A DNA stretch of 64,000 nt, from contig NZ_CP088261.1 of NCBI RefSeq assembly GCF_021117345.1, positions 3,038,001 through 3,102,000 of the forward strand, read 5' to 3'. Below, piece after piece: positions 36,297 through 44,340 of the stretch; the stretch's first letter is position 1; every line of letters begins with the position of its first letter. The DNA comes from Microbacterium sp. cx-55. GTDB taxonomy: Bacteria > Actinomycetota > Actinomycetes > Actinomycetales > Microbacteriaceae. Below the pieces are notes generated by a model that was not told the origin of the DNA, searched no databases, and was given only the letters and a program-made list of their open reading frames with translations. Both the position numbers and the translations under genes were made by a program.

Positions 36297-37052
36297 ATGG
36301 CAGAGATCACCCCTTCGCTGCTCGTGCTCAGCGCCCACGCGGGCGACTTCGTCTGGCGGGCGGGCGGCGCGATCGCCGCCGCCACCCTGCGCGGCGAGCG
36401 CGCGACGGTCGTGTGCCTGAGCTACGGCGAGCGCGGCGAATCCGCCAGCCAGTGGCTGCAGGGCAAAGCCCTCGACGAGATCAAGGCGATCCGTCGCGGC
36501 GAGGCGGAGGCGGCCGCATCCGCCCTCGGTGCCGCCGTCGAGTTCCTCGACCTCGGCGACTACCCGCTCCGCGAGACCCCGGATGCGGTCGCCGCCCTCG
36601 TCGACGTGTACCGCCGTGTGCAGCCGACCGTGGTGCTCACCCACCCGCTGACCGACCCGTATAACGGCGACCATCCCGCCGCGGCGCGCATGGCTCTGGA
36701 GGCACGGGTGCTGGCCCAGGCGATCGGCGTCGCGAACTCCGACGGCTCGTTCCCCACGAAGGAGACGATCATCGGCGCCCCGCCGGTCTTCTTCTTTGAA
36801 CCGCACCAGCCGGAGCAGAGCGGCTTCGTGCCGAACGTGCTGCTCGACATCACGGACGCGTTTCCCGCCAAGCGCGCCGCCATGGAGTGCCTGCCCGCGC
36901 AGAAGCACATGTGGTCGTACTACACCGATCTCGCCGTCCGCCGCGGGGTGCAGGTCAAGCGCAATGCCGGCCCGAACCTCGGCCTCGCGCACGACACGAT
37001 GGGCGAGGCGTACATGCGCTATTTCCCCCAGGTGACGGGCTTGCTCGAATGA
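36297..37052 (+). CDS. galB: 4-Oxalomesaconate hydratase (GalB, PIG-L/LmbE fold)
   Basis: 251 residues. Hydrates 4-oxalomesaconate to 4-carboxy-4-hydroxy-2-oxoadipate in the gallate and protocatechuate 4,5-cleavage routes. The LmbE-type zinc motif appears as AHAGDF (13-18), followed by VWRAGGAIA, LSYGERGES, LGDYPLR, YRRVQPTVVLTHPLTDPYN and PPVFFFEPHQPEQ. As I recall it, this run closely follows Pseudomonas GalB and not the sugar deacetylases of the same fold. First gene of a tight operon with aldolase, tautomerase and dioxygenase, which strongly supports the assignment. Confidence 0.88.
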   Translation: MAEITPSLLVLSAHAGDFVWRAGGAIAAATLRGERATVVCLSYGERGESASQWLQGKALDEIKAIRRGEAEAAASALGAAVEFLDLGDYPLRETPDAVAALVDVYRRVQPTVVLTHPLTDPYNGDHPAAARMALEARVLAQAIGVANSDGSFPTKETIIGAPPVFFFEPHQPEQSGFVPNVLLDITDAFPAKRAAMECLPAQKHMWSYYTDLAVRRGVQVKRNAGPNLGLAHDTMGEAYMRYFPQVTGLLE

Positions 37053-37765
37053 CCGCGGCATCCGGTCGGATCGTGGTGACCGACATCCGGCGAGCGGATG
37101 CCGACACCGCCGCGGCGTTGGCCGAATTCGGCTCGGCGACCGTGCACGAGGCGATGGGTCGCACCGGATACGCGGGGCCCCGCATCCGCCCCATCCAACA
37201 GGGCGCGGCCGTGTCGGGCACGGCGATCACCGTGCGCGTCGCCCCGGGCGACAACCTGATGGTGCACGCCGCGATCGAGCAGGCGCAGCCGGGAGATGTG
37301 ATCGTCGTCGCTCCGGTGACCGATTCGGCGTTCGGGTTCATCGGTGAGCTGATGGCTACGCAGATGCAGACCCGCGGCGTGCGGGCGTATGTGACCTCCG
37401 GCGGCGTCCGCGACACGGCCGAGCTGCGGACGATGGGGTTTCCGGTGTGGACCGCGCACGTCAGCGCCGAAGGCACGGTCAAAGACACCGCGGGCGCCGT
37501 GAACGTGCCGATCATCCTCGACGGGGTGGCCGTGCGGCCGGGCGATGTCATCGTCGCGGATGACGACGGGGTCACCGTCGTGCCGCGTGAACGCGCCGCC
37601 GGGACGCTCGACGCGGCCCGCACTCGCGCCGCGCGCGAGGCCGCCAACCGCGAGCGCTACCGCGCCGGCGAGATCTCGATGGATCTGAACGCCCTGCGGC
37701 CGGTGCTCGCCGACCTCGGAGTGCGGTTCGTGACACAGGCGGAGTTCGAGCGCGATGACGACTGA
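37049..37765 (+). CDS. galC: 4-Carboxy-4-hydroxy-2-oxoadipate aldolase / oxaloacetate decarboxylase (RraA-like)
   Basis: 238 residues. Cleaves 4-carboxy-4-hydroxy-2-oxoadipate to pyruvate and oxaloacetate. RraA-fold landmarks: GSATVHEAMGRTGY, PGDNLMVHAAIEQAQPGDVI, and GELMATQMQTRGVRAYVTSG leading to GVRD with Arg121-Asp122, the pyruvate- and metal-binding pair of the family. ATG 37049 overlaps the galB stop by 4 nt. It is homologous to LigK/ProA/GalC proteins. The operon position directly after galB fixes the role with good confidence. Confidence 0.88.
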   Translation: MTAASGRIVVTDIRRADADTAAALAEFGSATVHEAMGRTGYAGPRIRPIQQGAAVSGTAITVRVAPGDNLMVHAAIEQAQPGDVIVVAPVTDSAFGFIGELMATQMQTRGVRAYVTSGGVRDTAELRTMGFPVWTAHVSAEGTVKDTAGAVNVPIILDGVAVRPGDVIVADDDGVTVVPRERAAGTLDAARTRAAREAANRERYRAGEISMDLNALRPVLADLGVRFVTQAEFERDDD

Positions 37766-38828
37766 CGATCGCGCGGCGGGCGTGCGCTGCATGCTCATGC
37801 GCGGCGGCACCTCGAAGGGCGCGTTCTTTCTCGAAGAAGACCTCCCTTCAGACCCGGCCGCCCGCGACGATCTGCTGCTGCGGATCATGGGCAGCCCCGA
37901 CCCCGCGCAGATCGACGGCATCGGCGGCGCGCATCCCCTCACCTCGAAGGTCGCCGTCGTGCGGCGCTCCGACGAGCCCGGCATCGACATCGATTACCTG
38001 TTCCTGCAGGTGGCCGTCGACGAGCCGCTCGTCGCCGACGCGCAGACGTGCGGCAACCTGCTCGCGGCAATCGGCCCGTTCGCCCTCGAGCGCGGACTCG
38101 TGCGCGCGACGGGCGACGAGACCGTGGTCCGCATCCGCCTACGCAACACCGGCGACATCGCCGACGCGACCTTCGCGACCCCGGGCGGCCGGCCCGATTA
38201 CGACGGCGACGTCGCGATCGACGGCGTTCCGGGAACCGCCGCGGGAATCTCGCTCCAGGTGTCGGGGGGCGACAAGCCGCTGTTCCCGAGCGGAGCGATC
38301 ACCGACAAGATCGACGGGCACCGCGTCACCCTGATCGACAACGGGATGCCGGTCGTGCTGCTCGCCGCGGGCGAGTTCGGCGTCGCCGGCGACGAATCCC
38401 CCGGCGATCTCGAGGCTCGCGTCGATCTGCTCGACGCCCTCGAACGCGTGCGTCTCGTCGCCGGCGAGCGCATGGGCCTGGGCGACGTGCGCGCGCAGAC
38501 CATACCGAAGATGATCCTGCTGTCGCCGCCGTCGGCGACCGGGGCGATCTCGGCGCGAGCGTTCATTCCGATTCGCGTACATACGTCGATCGGGGTGCTC
38601 ATGGCGGCCTCGGTAGCCGCCGGCGTCCGCATCCCGGGCACGATCGCCGCGGACCTCGCCCGAGCCGCGGACGGCGACACGACCCGGATCGAGCACCCGA
38701 CCGGCACGTTCTCCGCCCGGGTCTCGGTGCACCAGGATGCGGACGGCCGCTGGCATGCGGCGTCCGTGTCCGTCCGCACCGCCCGCCCCCTGTTCGACGG
38801 CACCGTGTTCCCGCGGCCCCGCCGCTGA
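37755..38828 (+). CDS. galD: 4-Oxalomesaconate tautomerase (GalD, PrpF family)
   Basis: 357 residues. PrpF-type isomerase fold with RGGTSKGAFF near the N-terminus, QTCGNLLAAIGPFA carrying the conserved Cys, and FIPIRVHTSIGVLMAASVA towards the end. In gallate catabolism it interconverts 4-oxalomesaconate tautomers so that GalB can act. The start overlaps the aldolase by 11 nt. PrpF homologues also act on methylaconitate, but the galB-galC-galD order makes the gallate-pathway role preferred. Confidence 0.88.
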   Translation: MTTDDRAAGVRCMLMRGGTSKGAFFLEEDLPSDPAARDDLLLRIMGSPDPAQIDGIGGAHPLTSKVAVVRRSDEPGIDIDYLFLQVAVDEPLVADAQTCGNLLAAIGPFALERGLVRATGDETVVRIRLRNTGDIADATFATPGGRPDYDGDVAIDGVPGTAAGISLQVSGGDKPLFPSGAITDKIDGHRVTLIDNGMPVVLLAAGEFGVAGDESPGDLEARVDLLDALERVRLVAGERMGLGDVRAQTIPKMILLSPPSATGAISARAFIPIRVHTSIGVLMAASVAAGVRIPGTIAADLARAADGDTTRIEHPTGTFSARVSVHQDADGRWHAASVSVRTARPLFDGTVFPRPRR

Positions 38829-38857
38829 CCTCACCCACCGCTAGGAAGGACCGCCCG

Positions 38858-39805
38858 ATGACCGACTCCACCTCATTCGACGTCGCCCACATCGGCAGCG
38901 TCGAGCTGCTCACCCCCGAGTTCGAGCGGAGCCTGTGGTTCTTCCAGGACCTGCTCGCGATGCGCGTGGTCGCCGAGCACGCCGGCTCGGTGTACCTCCG
39001 CACCTGGGACGAGTACGAGCTGTACACGATCAAGCTCACCCCCTCGGATGCGGCGGGCGTCGGCCTGACGACCTTCCGCGCGATCTCCCCCGACGCACTG
39101 GCGCGCCGGGTCGCGGCGATCGAGGCGACCGGCCTGGGCGACGGCTGGGTCGACGGCGAGGTCGGCACGGGTCCCACCTATCGGTTCCGCGACCCCGACG
39201 GGCATTCGATGGGCATCTACTACGAGACCGAACGCTACGTCGCGACCGACGACAAGCCTGCGCTGAAGAACCAGGCGTCGCGCTTCCCTGGCCACGGCGT
39301 CAACGCCCGCCGGCTCGACCACATCAACTACCTCGCGAAGGATGTGGAGGCCAACGGCGAGTTCCTCGCGCGTGCCCTCGGCATGCGCGAGAGCGAACGC
39401 ATCCGCAACGATGACGGCAAGTTCGCCGCCTGGTGGTTCCACTTCTCGCTGAAGTCCTACGACGTCGTCTACTCCGACGACTGGACCAAGCACGGCAACC
39501 GCCTGCACCACATCGCCTTCGCGCCCGATACGCGCGAAGACATCCTGAAGGCCGCCGACATCTTTCTCGAGAACGGCATCCACATCGAATCCGGACCGCA
39601 CAAGCACGCCATCAACCAGACGTTCTTCCTCTACGTGTGGGAGCCGGGTGGCAACCGCATCGAGTTCGCGAACGCCGGCGCCCGCCTGCTGCTCGACCCC
39701 GACCAGCCCGTCGTCGAGTGGACGCAGGAGGAGCGCAAGAGGGGCCAGGCGTGGGGCATGAAGACGATCGAGACGTTCCACACCCACGGCACCCCGCTCG
39801 TCTGA
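38858..39805 (+). CDS. Type I extradiol ring-cleavage dioxygenase (VOC / catechol 2,3-dioxygenase family)
   Basis: 315 residues, the length of XylE-type enzymes, with two VOC modules per half. Iron ligands are visible: His155 in RLDHINY, His218 in RLHHIAF and Glu269 in WEPGGNRIEF, with the conserved Tyr259 just before it. The catalytic acid-base His of XylE (HD motif upstream of RLHH) is replaced by Tyr201 (SYDVVY), with a 2-residue insertion following. AGGAAGGA precedes ATG 38858. As the fourth gene of the galBCD operon, and with no LigB-type gallate dioxygenase nearby, it is the candidate ring-opening enzyme for gallate or 3-O-methylgallate. Catechol 2,3-cleavage is the default family reaction. 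Confidence 0.85.
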   Translation: MTDSTSFDVAHIGSVELLTPEFERSLWFFQDLLAMRVVAEHAGSVYLRTWDEYELYTIKLTPSDAAGVGLTTFRAISPDALARRVAAIEATGLGDGWVDGEVGTGPTYRFRDPDGHSMGIYYETERYVATDDKPALKNQASRFPGHGVNARRLDHINYLAKDVEANGEFLARALGMRESERIRNDDGKFAAWWFHFSLKSYDVVYSDDWTKHGNRLHHIAFAPDTREDILKAADIFLENGIHIESGPHKHAINQTFFLYVWEPGGNRIEFANAGARLLLDPDQPVVEWTQEERKRGQAWGMKTIETFHTHGTPLV

Positions 39806-39832
39806 AACCCGCGAGGGACGCTCCGAGCTTTA

Positions 39833-39904
39833 CTCCCGCGCGCCAGTTTTCTGCTCCCGCGCCTCAGATCTGAAGCGCGCGAGCAGGATATTGGCGCGCG
39901 GGGG
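39833..39904. repeat. 72-bp imperfect palindrome (type C)
   Basis: Centred on the perfect TCAGATCTGA (39864-39873), with long complementary arms that include CCCGCGCGCC (left, 39835-39844) and GGCGCGCGGG (right), interrupted by a few mismatches. It follows the dioxygenase stop by 28 nt, in the gap between convergent transcription units. Each arm contains a duplicated CTCCCGCGC box (39833 and 39854 on the left). Probably a bidirectional terminator or REP-like element. Confidence 0.55.
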
Positions 39905-39919
39905 CTCTCGCTCCGCTGG

Positions 39920-39998
39920 GGTGTCCCTGGCGGGACATTCCCCCGCCGGCCCTTGGCCGGCTCCCGCCAATCCCGATGCCAGTCCCGCCAGGAACACC
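39920..39998. repeat. Second inverted repeat in the galD-dioxygenase/metE-like gap
   Basis: GGTGTCCCTGGCGGGA (39920-39935) pairs, with one mismatch, with TCCCGCCAGGAACACC (39983-39998). The loop itself can fold through GCCGG...GGCCGGC. The direct repeat CTCCGCTGGG flanks both sides (39911 and about 40003). The 314-bp gap 39806-40119 thus consists almost wholly of three palindromic elements (39833, 39920, 40028) and no gene. Confidence 0.5.
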
Positions 39999-40027
39999 CC
40001 CGCTCCGCTGGGTTCCTCACTGCCTCA

Positions 40028-40100
40028 CCGCGAGACTGCAGTTTCGGCGCGAGACGTTGGTTCTCGACCAATGTCTCGACGCCCGACTGCAGTCTCACGG
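40028..40100. repeat. 73-bp palindromic element, type A copy 2
   Basis: Centred at 40064; arms begin CCGCGAGACTGCAGT and end ACTGCAGTCTCACGG. GAGAC boxes at 40032 and 40051 (19 nt) are mirrored in the right arm, with one base changed in the last box. It shares its outer arm CCGCGAGACTGCA with copies at 14165 and 54047. It lies 20 bp from the end of the MetE-like gene, between convergent genes. Confidence 0.8.
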
Positions 40101-40119
40101 TCAGGGGCGCCAGCGGGGC

Positions 40120-41232
40120 TCAACCCCAGACGGAGCCGGCGATGTCGACAACGGAGCGGATCTTCGCCCACTGCTCGTCCTCGGTGAGCGCATTGCCCTC
40201 CTCGGTCGAGGCGAAGCCGCACTGGGGACTGAGGGCGAGCTGCTCGAGCGGGGCGAAGCGGGCGGCCTCGTCGATCCGGATCCGGATGGCGTCAGCATCC
40301 TCGAGCTCGCCGGTCTTGGTCGTGATGAGCCCGAGCACGACGATCTTGTCGCCCTCGGGAAGGAACCGCAGCGGCTCGAAGCCGCCGGCGCGCTCCGAGT
40401 CGTACTCGAGGAAGTACCCGTCGTACGGGGTGCCGGCGAGAAGCGCCTCGGCGACCGGCTCGTATCCGCCGGACGAGATCCACGTCGACCGGAAGTTGCC
40501 GCGACAGACGTGGGTCGTGACGACGAGGTCGTCGGGCTTGCCGTCGAGGATGCGGGTCAGCATGCTCGCGTACCGGTCGGCGATGCCGTCGGTGTCGATG
40601 CCGCGCTCGCGCGCCTTCGCGAGCTCCACGTCGGAGCAGAGGTACGCCCACGCCGTGTCGTCGAACTGCAGGTACCGAGCCCCGGCGTCGTAGAACGCCG
40701 CGAGCGCGTCGCGGTACGCCTGCACGAGGTCGTCGGTGATGGCCTCGCGTCCGTCGTACGTCGCGGCGTCGATGTGGCCCGGTTCGAGGCGGAAGTCAAG
40801 CACCGTCGGCGCGGGGATCGTGAACTTCGGGGTCGCGCCGGTCTGCGCGGCCGCATCCTGCAGGGCACGGAAGTGCGCGAGGAACGGATGCTGCGCCGAG
40901 AACCCGATCGGCCCCGAGATCTCGATCCCCCGCGGCTTCGTCTGCACGCCCTGGAACTGGATGCCGTGGTCGAGCTCGACGATCTCGACGCCGTCGAGGT
41001 GGTCGAAGAAGTCGAAGTGCCACCACGACCGCCGGAACTCGCCGTCGGTCGCGACCCGCAGCCCGTTCTCCGATTCGAGGCCGACGAGCCGCTCGATCTG
41101 CGTGTCTTCGACGGCGCGCAGCGCATCGCTCCTGAGCACCCCCGCAGCGTGCTGGCGCCGGGCCTCGGCGAGCTCGGCGGGACGCAGGAAACTACCGACG
41201 ATGTCGGCACGGAACGGAGGGCGCACGGTCAT
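40120..41232 (-). CDS. Cobalamin-independent methionine synthase-like methyltransferase (MetE C-terminal domain type)
   Basis: 370 residues, a stand-alone MetE C-terminal barrel like the YxjG/YxjH proteins. Begins ADIVGSFLRPAEL and carries the zinc ligands His and Cys in THVCRGNF, Glu in FLEYDSERAG and Cys in LSPQCGF, so it should be active. It could transfer methyl from 5-methyl-THF (or another donor) to homocysteine or another thiol. Its position, convergent with the gal operon and close to four demethylases, makes it a plausible sink for methoxyl-derived methyl groups. The start looks leaderless: TAGCAT lies 6 nt before ATG 41232. Donor and acceptor are inferred. Confidence 0.75.
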   Translation of the reverse strand: MTVRPPFRADIVGSFLRPAELAEARRQHAAGVLRSDALRAVEDTQIERLVGLESENGLRVATDGEFRRSWWHFDFFDHLDGVEIVELDHGIQFQGVQTKPRGIEISGPIGFSAQHPFLAHFRALQDAAAQTGATPKFTIPAPTVLDFRLEPGHIDAATYDGREAITDDLVQAYRDALAAFYDAGARYLQFDDTAWAYLCSDVELAKARERGIDTDGIADRYASMLTRILDGKPDDLVVTTHVCRGNFRSTWISSGGYEPVAEALLAGTPYDGYFLEYDSERAGGFEPLRFLPEGDKIVVLGLITTKTGELEDADAIRIRIDEAARFAPLEQLALSPQCGFASTEEGNALTEDEQWAKIRSVVDIAGSVWG

Positions 41233-41313
41233 GCTGCGATGCTACGCGGGCCCTCCCGCGGCGGCATCCCGCCGGTCACACGGCGTCGCCGGTGAGGGAG
41301 GGCGCCCTCCGGC

Positions 41314-42234
41314 TCAGAACACGTACTCCATGAGCTCGACGCCGAGGGTGCGGAACGCGTCGTGGGCGCGCAGGCGGTGCGCGATCGAGAGATCGTCGAA
41401 GCAGACGAACAGCGCGTACGCCACACCCGCACGCGGGCCGGCGAGCACCCCGGCTTCGGTCCGGATGCCGGGAGCCCGGCCCGTCTTGTTGATGAAGAGC
41501 AGACCGTGCTCGTCGTTGTCGTGCGCGAACGGGTCGAGCCCTGTCGACGTGCCCACGAGCGACAGGTCGTGATCGCGACTCAGCCACTCCGCGACCTGCG
41601 CGCTCACGCCGGGGCTGACGGCCTCGGAGTTCACGAGCGACGCGAACAGCTGCGCATACTCGCGCGTCGAGCCGAGCGCGACGTGGGGCGCGTCATCCGG
41701 GCCGCGCACGTCGCGGAAGCTGTCCATCAGCGCCGATCGGCTGAGCCCGAGCTGCTCGACGCGCCCCCGCACGGCCGGCAACCCGACGCGGGAGAGCAGG
41801 GCGTTCGCGGCGAGTGCGTCGCCGGCGGATGCGGCGAGCACCGCGATGTCCGACAGCGGGAGCGCGGGGGCTTTCAGGTGCTGCCAGAGTCCCGACACAG
41901 TCACCGGCTCCAGGCCCGCCCGGTCGACGATCTCGAGCGGATCCAGCGTGCCCGCCTCGAACTGCGCCGCCACCTCGACCAGCAGCGGCACGACCCCGAG
42001 GCCCGCGATCGGGAGACTGAGGAAGTCGTCGCCGACCAGCACGGCGCTCCCCCGATCGAGGTCGTCGATGCGCACCGACACCTGCGCCCCCGACGCCGCC
42101 AGGGCGTCGAGGGCTTTCAGTGTCGACGTGAACGACCGGCGTCCGGCTGCCGCGCGCCGCGGAATCCGTTTCGCTCCGCGACGCGATTCGCGCGCAGCAT
42201 CCGTCCCTCGTGCGGGTTCGGGCGAGACTGCCAC
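41314..42234 (-). CDS. Beta-lactamase-like (class A fold) protein lacking the SxxK nucleophile
   Basis: 306 residues. The overall pattern follows class A beta-lactamase/PBP-like serine hydrolases: VSVRIDDLDRGSAVLVGDD, then the helix that should start with SxxK, a central helical domain, and NKTG near residue 250 at the KTG position. But the expected SxxK segment reads PIAGLGVVPLL, with Gly78 and Val81 where Ser and Lys should be, and no SDN motif is evident. There is no signal peptide; the N-terminus is a basic tail. It is probably a non-catalytic binding protein or a decayed enzyme. GTG start with GAAGGA upstream. Confidence 0.65.
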   Translation of the reverse strand: MAVSPEPARGTDAARESRRGAKRIPRRAAAGRRSFTSTLKALDALAASGAQVSVRIDDLDRGSAVLVGDDFLSLPIAGLGVVPLLVEVAAQFEAGTLDPLEIVDRAGLEPVTVSGLWQHLKAPALPLSDIAVLAASAGDALAANALLSRVGLPAVRGRVEQLGLSRSALMDSFRDVRGPDDAPHVALGSTREYAQLFASLVNSEAVSPGVSAQVAEWLSRDHDLSLVGTSTGLDPFAHDNDEHGLLFINKTGRAPGIRTEAGVLAGPRAGVAYALFVCFDDLSIAHRLRAHDAFRTLGVELMEYVF

Positions 42235-42310
42235 GGTCGAGATCCTTCCCCTGTCGGACTGCTCGGGTGAACGGGCGGGACGACCCTAACCGGTCGTCCT
42301 CACTCGGGGG

Positions 42311-44275
42311 TTACCAGATGGTGACGCGCTTGTCGGCGTCGAGCCACAGGGCGTCGTTCTCCGTCACATCGAATGCCTCGTAGAACGCGTCGATGTTGCG
42401 GACGATCTGGTTGCACCGGAACTCGTTCGGGGAGTGCGGGTCGATCGTCAGCAGCCGGATGGTCTCGGCATCCCGGCCCTTCTGCTGCCAGACCTGCGCC
42501 CAGCTGAGCAGCAGTCGCTGCACGCCGGTCAGACCGTCGATCTCGGGATCCTCCGCACCGCGGAGCGAGAGCCGGTAGGCCCGGAGGGCGATCCCGAGAC
42601 CGCCGAGGTCACCGATGTTCTCGCCGATCGTGAGCGCACCGTTCACGTGGTGCTCCGCCGAGAGGCCCTGCGGCACGAGCTCGTCATACTGCGCGATGAG
42701 GCTGGCCGTGCGCTCCTCGAACGCGGTGCGGTCGGCATCCGTCCACCAGTCGCGGAGCGACCCGTCGCCGTCGAAACGGCTGCCCTGGTCGTCGAACCCG
42801 TGACCGATCTCGTGCCCGATGACCGCACCGATTCCGCCGTAGTTCGCGGCCGCATCGCGCTCGGCGTCGAAGAACGGGTACTGCAGGATGGCGGCGGGGA
42901 ACACGATCTCGTTCATCAGCGGGTTGTAGTACGCGTTGACCGTCTGCGGCGTCATGTACCACTCGTCGCGATCGATCGGCTGCCCGACCTTGCCGAGCTG
43001 CCGGTCGTGCTCGTGAACGTGCGCGCGGCGGACATTGCCTACCAGGTCGGCGGCATCGAGTTCGAGCCCGTCGTAGCTCTTCCACCGCACCGGGAAACCG
43101 ATCTTCGGGGTGAAGGCGTCGAGCTTGGCGAGCGCCCGCTCCCGCGTTTCCGGGCTCATCCACTCGAGCTCCGAGATGGATTCGCGATAGGCCTCGATGA
43201 GGTTCGCGACGAGCTCGTCCATCGCGCCCTTCGCCGCGGGCGGGAAGTGCCGCTCGACGTAGACCTTGCCGACGACCTCGCCCAGCGCCGCCTCGACGAG
43301 GCTGACGCCGCGCTTCCAGCGCTCGCGGTTCACCGGCACACCGGTCAGCTGCGTGCCGTAGAAGGAGAAGTTCTCGTCGACGAACTCGTCGGGCAGGAAC
43401 GCGGCGGCGGCGTGCACCGCCTTGAACCGCAGCCACGCCTTCCAGTCGTCCAGGCGCTCCTCCTGGAGCAGCGCGCCCAGACCCTCGATGAAGCTCGGCT
43501 GCGAGACGACGGCCTCGGCGAACGCGCTCTCGTACCCGGGGGCGACGCCCTCGAGCCACGGCTGCAGGTCGATTCCGGAAAGGGCGACGACCTCGTCCCA
43601 GCTCTTCAGGTTGTACGTGGCGACAGCGTCGCGGTTTCGGACGTTGTCCCAGTGGTGCGCGGCGAGCTCGGTCTCGAGCGCGATGATCCGATCGGCGGAT
43701 GCGGCCGCATCCGCTACTCCGGCCAAAGTCAGGATGCGCTCGATGTGCCCGCGGAACGCCGCACGGGTCTCTTCGAACGAGTCGAGCCGGTAGTAGCTCT
43801 CGTCGGGCAGCGAGAGTCCGGACTGGGTGAAGAACGGCACGTAGCGCGTGGGGTTGCCCGGGTCGGGCTCGATGTAGAGGTCGATGATGCCGCCGACGCC
43901 GTCGCGCTCGAGAGTGCCCACCAGCCGGAGCAGCGAGGGCACGTCGCCGACCGCGTCGATGCGCGCCAGCTGGTCGCGCAGGGGCTCTGCGCCGAGCTCG
44001 TTGATCGTCGCGGTGTCGAGGAAGCTGGCGTAGAGGTCGCCGATCTTCCGCGCATCCGTGCCCGACTCGGCACCGAGCGACTCGTCGATGATGGCGCGGA
44101 CGTCTTTCTCGGCCTGCTCGGCGAGGAGGTGGAACGAGCCCCAGCGGGCCTTGTCCTCGGGGATCTCGGTGCGGTCGATCCAAGCACCGTTCACGTAGCG
44201 GAAGAGGTCGTCCTGCGGGCGGATCTCAGCGCTCAGTTCGTCGAGCGCGAGACCGGAACGGGGGGATTCGGTCAT
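42311..44275 (-). CDS. pepO: M13-family zinc metalloendopeptidase (PepO/neprilysin type)
   Basis: 654-residue endopeptidase. The M13 catalytic features are present: NAYYNP substrate-binding strand, HEIGHGFDD (HExxH zinc motif) and the third ligand in GENIGDLGG (ExxxD); the C-terminal DKRVTIW ends as family members do. No signal peptide or anchor, so it is cytosolic, as in many actinobacteria. ATG 44275 was preferred because TATCCT lies 7 nt upstream, indicating a leaderless transcript; the longer reading overlaps the divergent MATE gene. Confidence 0.93.
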   Translation of the reverse strand: MTESPRSGLALDELSAEIRPQDDLFRYVNGAWIDRTEIPEDKARWGSFHLLAEQAEKDVRAIIDESLGAESGTDARKIGDLYASFLDTATINELGAEPLRDQLARIDAVGDVPSLLRLVGTLERDGVGGIIDLYIEPDPGNPTRYVPFFTQSGLSLPDESYYRLDSFEETRAAFRGHIERILTLAGVADAAASADRIIALETELAAHHWDNVRNRDAVATYNLKSWDEVVALSGIDLQPWLEGVAPGYESAFAEAVVSQPSFIEGLGALLQEERLDDWKAWLRFKAVHAAAAFLPDEFVDENFSFYGTQLTGVPVNRERWKRGVSLVEAALGEVVGKVYVERHFPPAAKGAMDELVANLIEAYRESISELEWMSPETRERALAKLDAFTPKIGFPVRWKSYDGLELDAADLVGNVRRAHVHEHDRQLGKVGQPIDRDEWYMTPQTVNAYYNPLMNEIVFPAAILQYPFFDAERDAAANYGGIGAVIGHEIGHGFDDQGSRFDGDGSLRDWWTDADRTAFEERTASLIAQYDELVPQGLSAEHHVNGALTIGENIGDLGGLGIALRAYRLSLRGAEDPEIDGLTGVQRLLLSWAQVWQQKGRDAETIRLLTIDPHSPNEFRCNQIVRNIDAFYEAFDVTENDALWLDADKRVTIW

Positions 44276-44340
44276 GGCGACCAGGATAGGCCTCGGCGCT
44301 GGGTACCGTCTCCTCCCACGACGATCAATAGGCTCTGAGA
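44276..44340. promoter_or_regulatory. 65-bp divergent promoter for two leaderless genes (M13 peptidase and MATE)
   Basis: On the minus strand TATCCT stands 7 nt before the peptidase ATG at 44275. On the plus strand TAGGCT (44329-44334) stands 6 nt before the MATE GTG at 44341. Neither start has a Shine-Dalgarno sequence. The spacing puts both +1 sites on the first base of the start codon. Confidence 0.6.

Noticed and set aside
36297..37052. N-acetylglucosaminyl deacetylase (MshB/LmbE type) for the PIG-L fold protein
   Set aside because: The motif is AHAGDF instead of AHPDD and the rest matches GalB; the galC-galD neighbours settle the choice.
42434..44338. A 634-codon plus-strand frame opposite the M13 peptidase
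   Set aside because: Antisense shadow; the opposite strand has HExxH, ExxxD and full family length.
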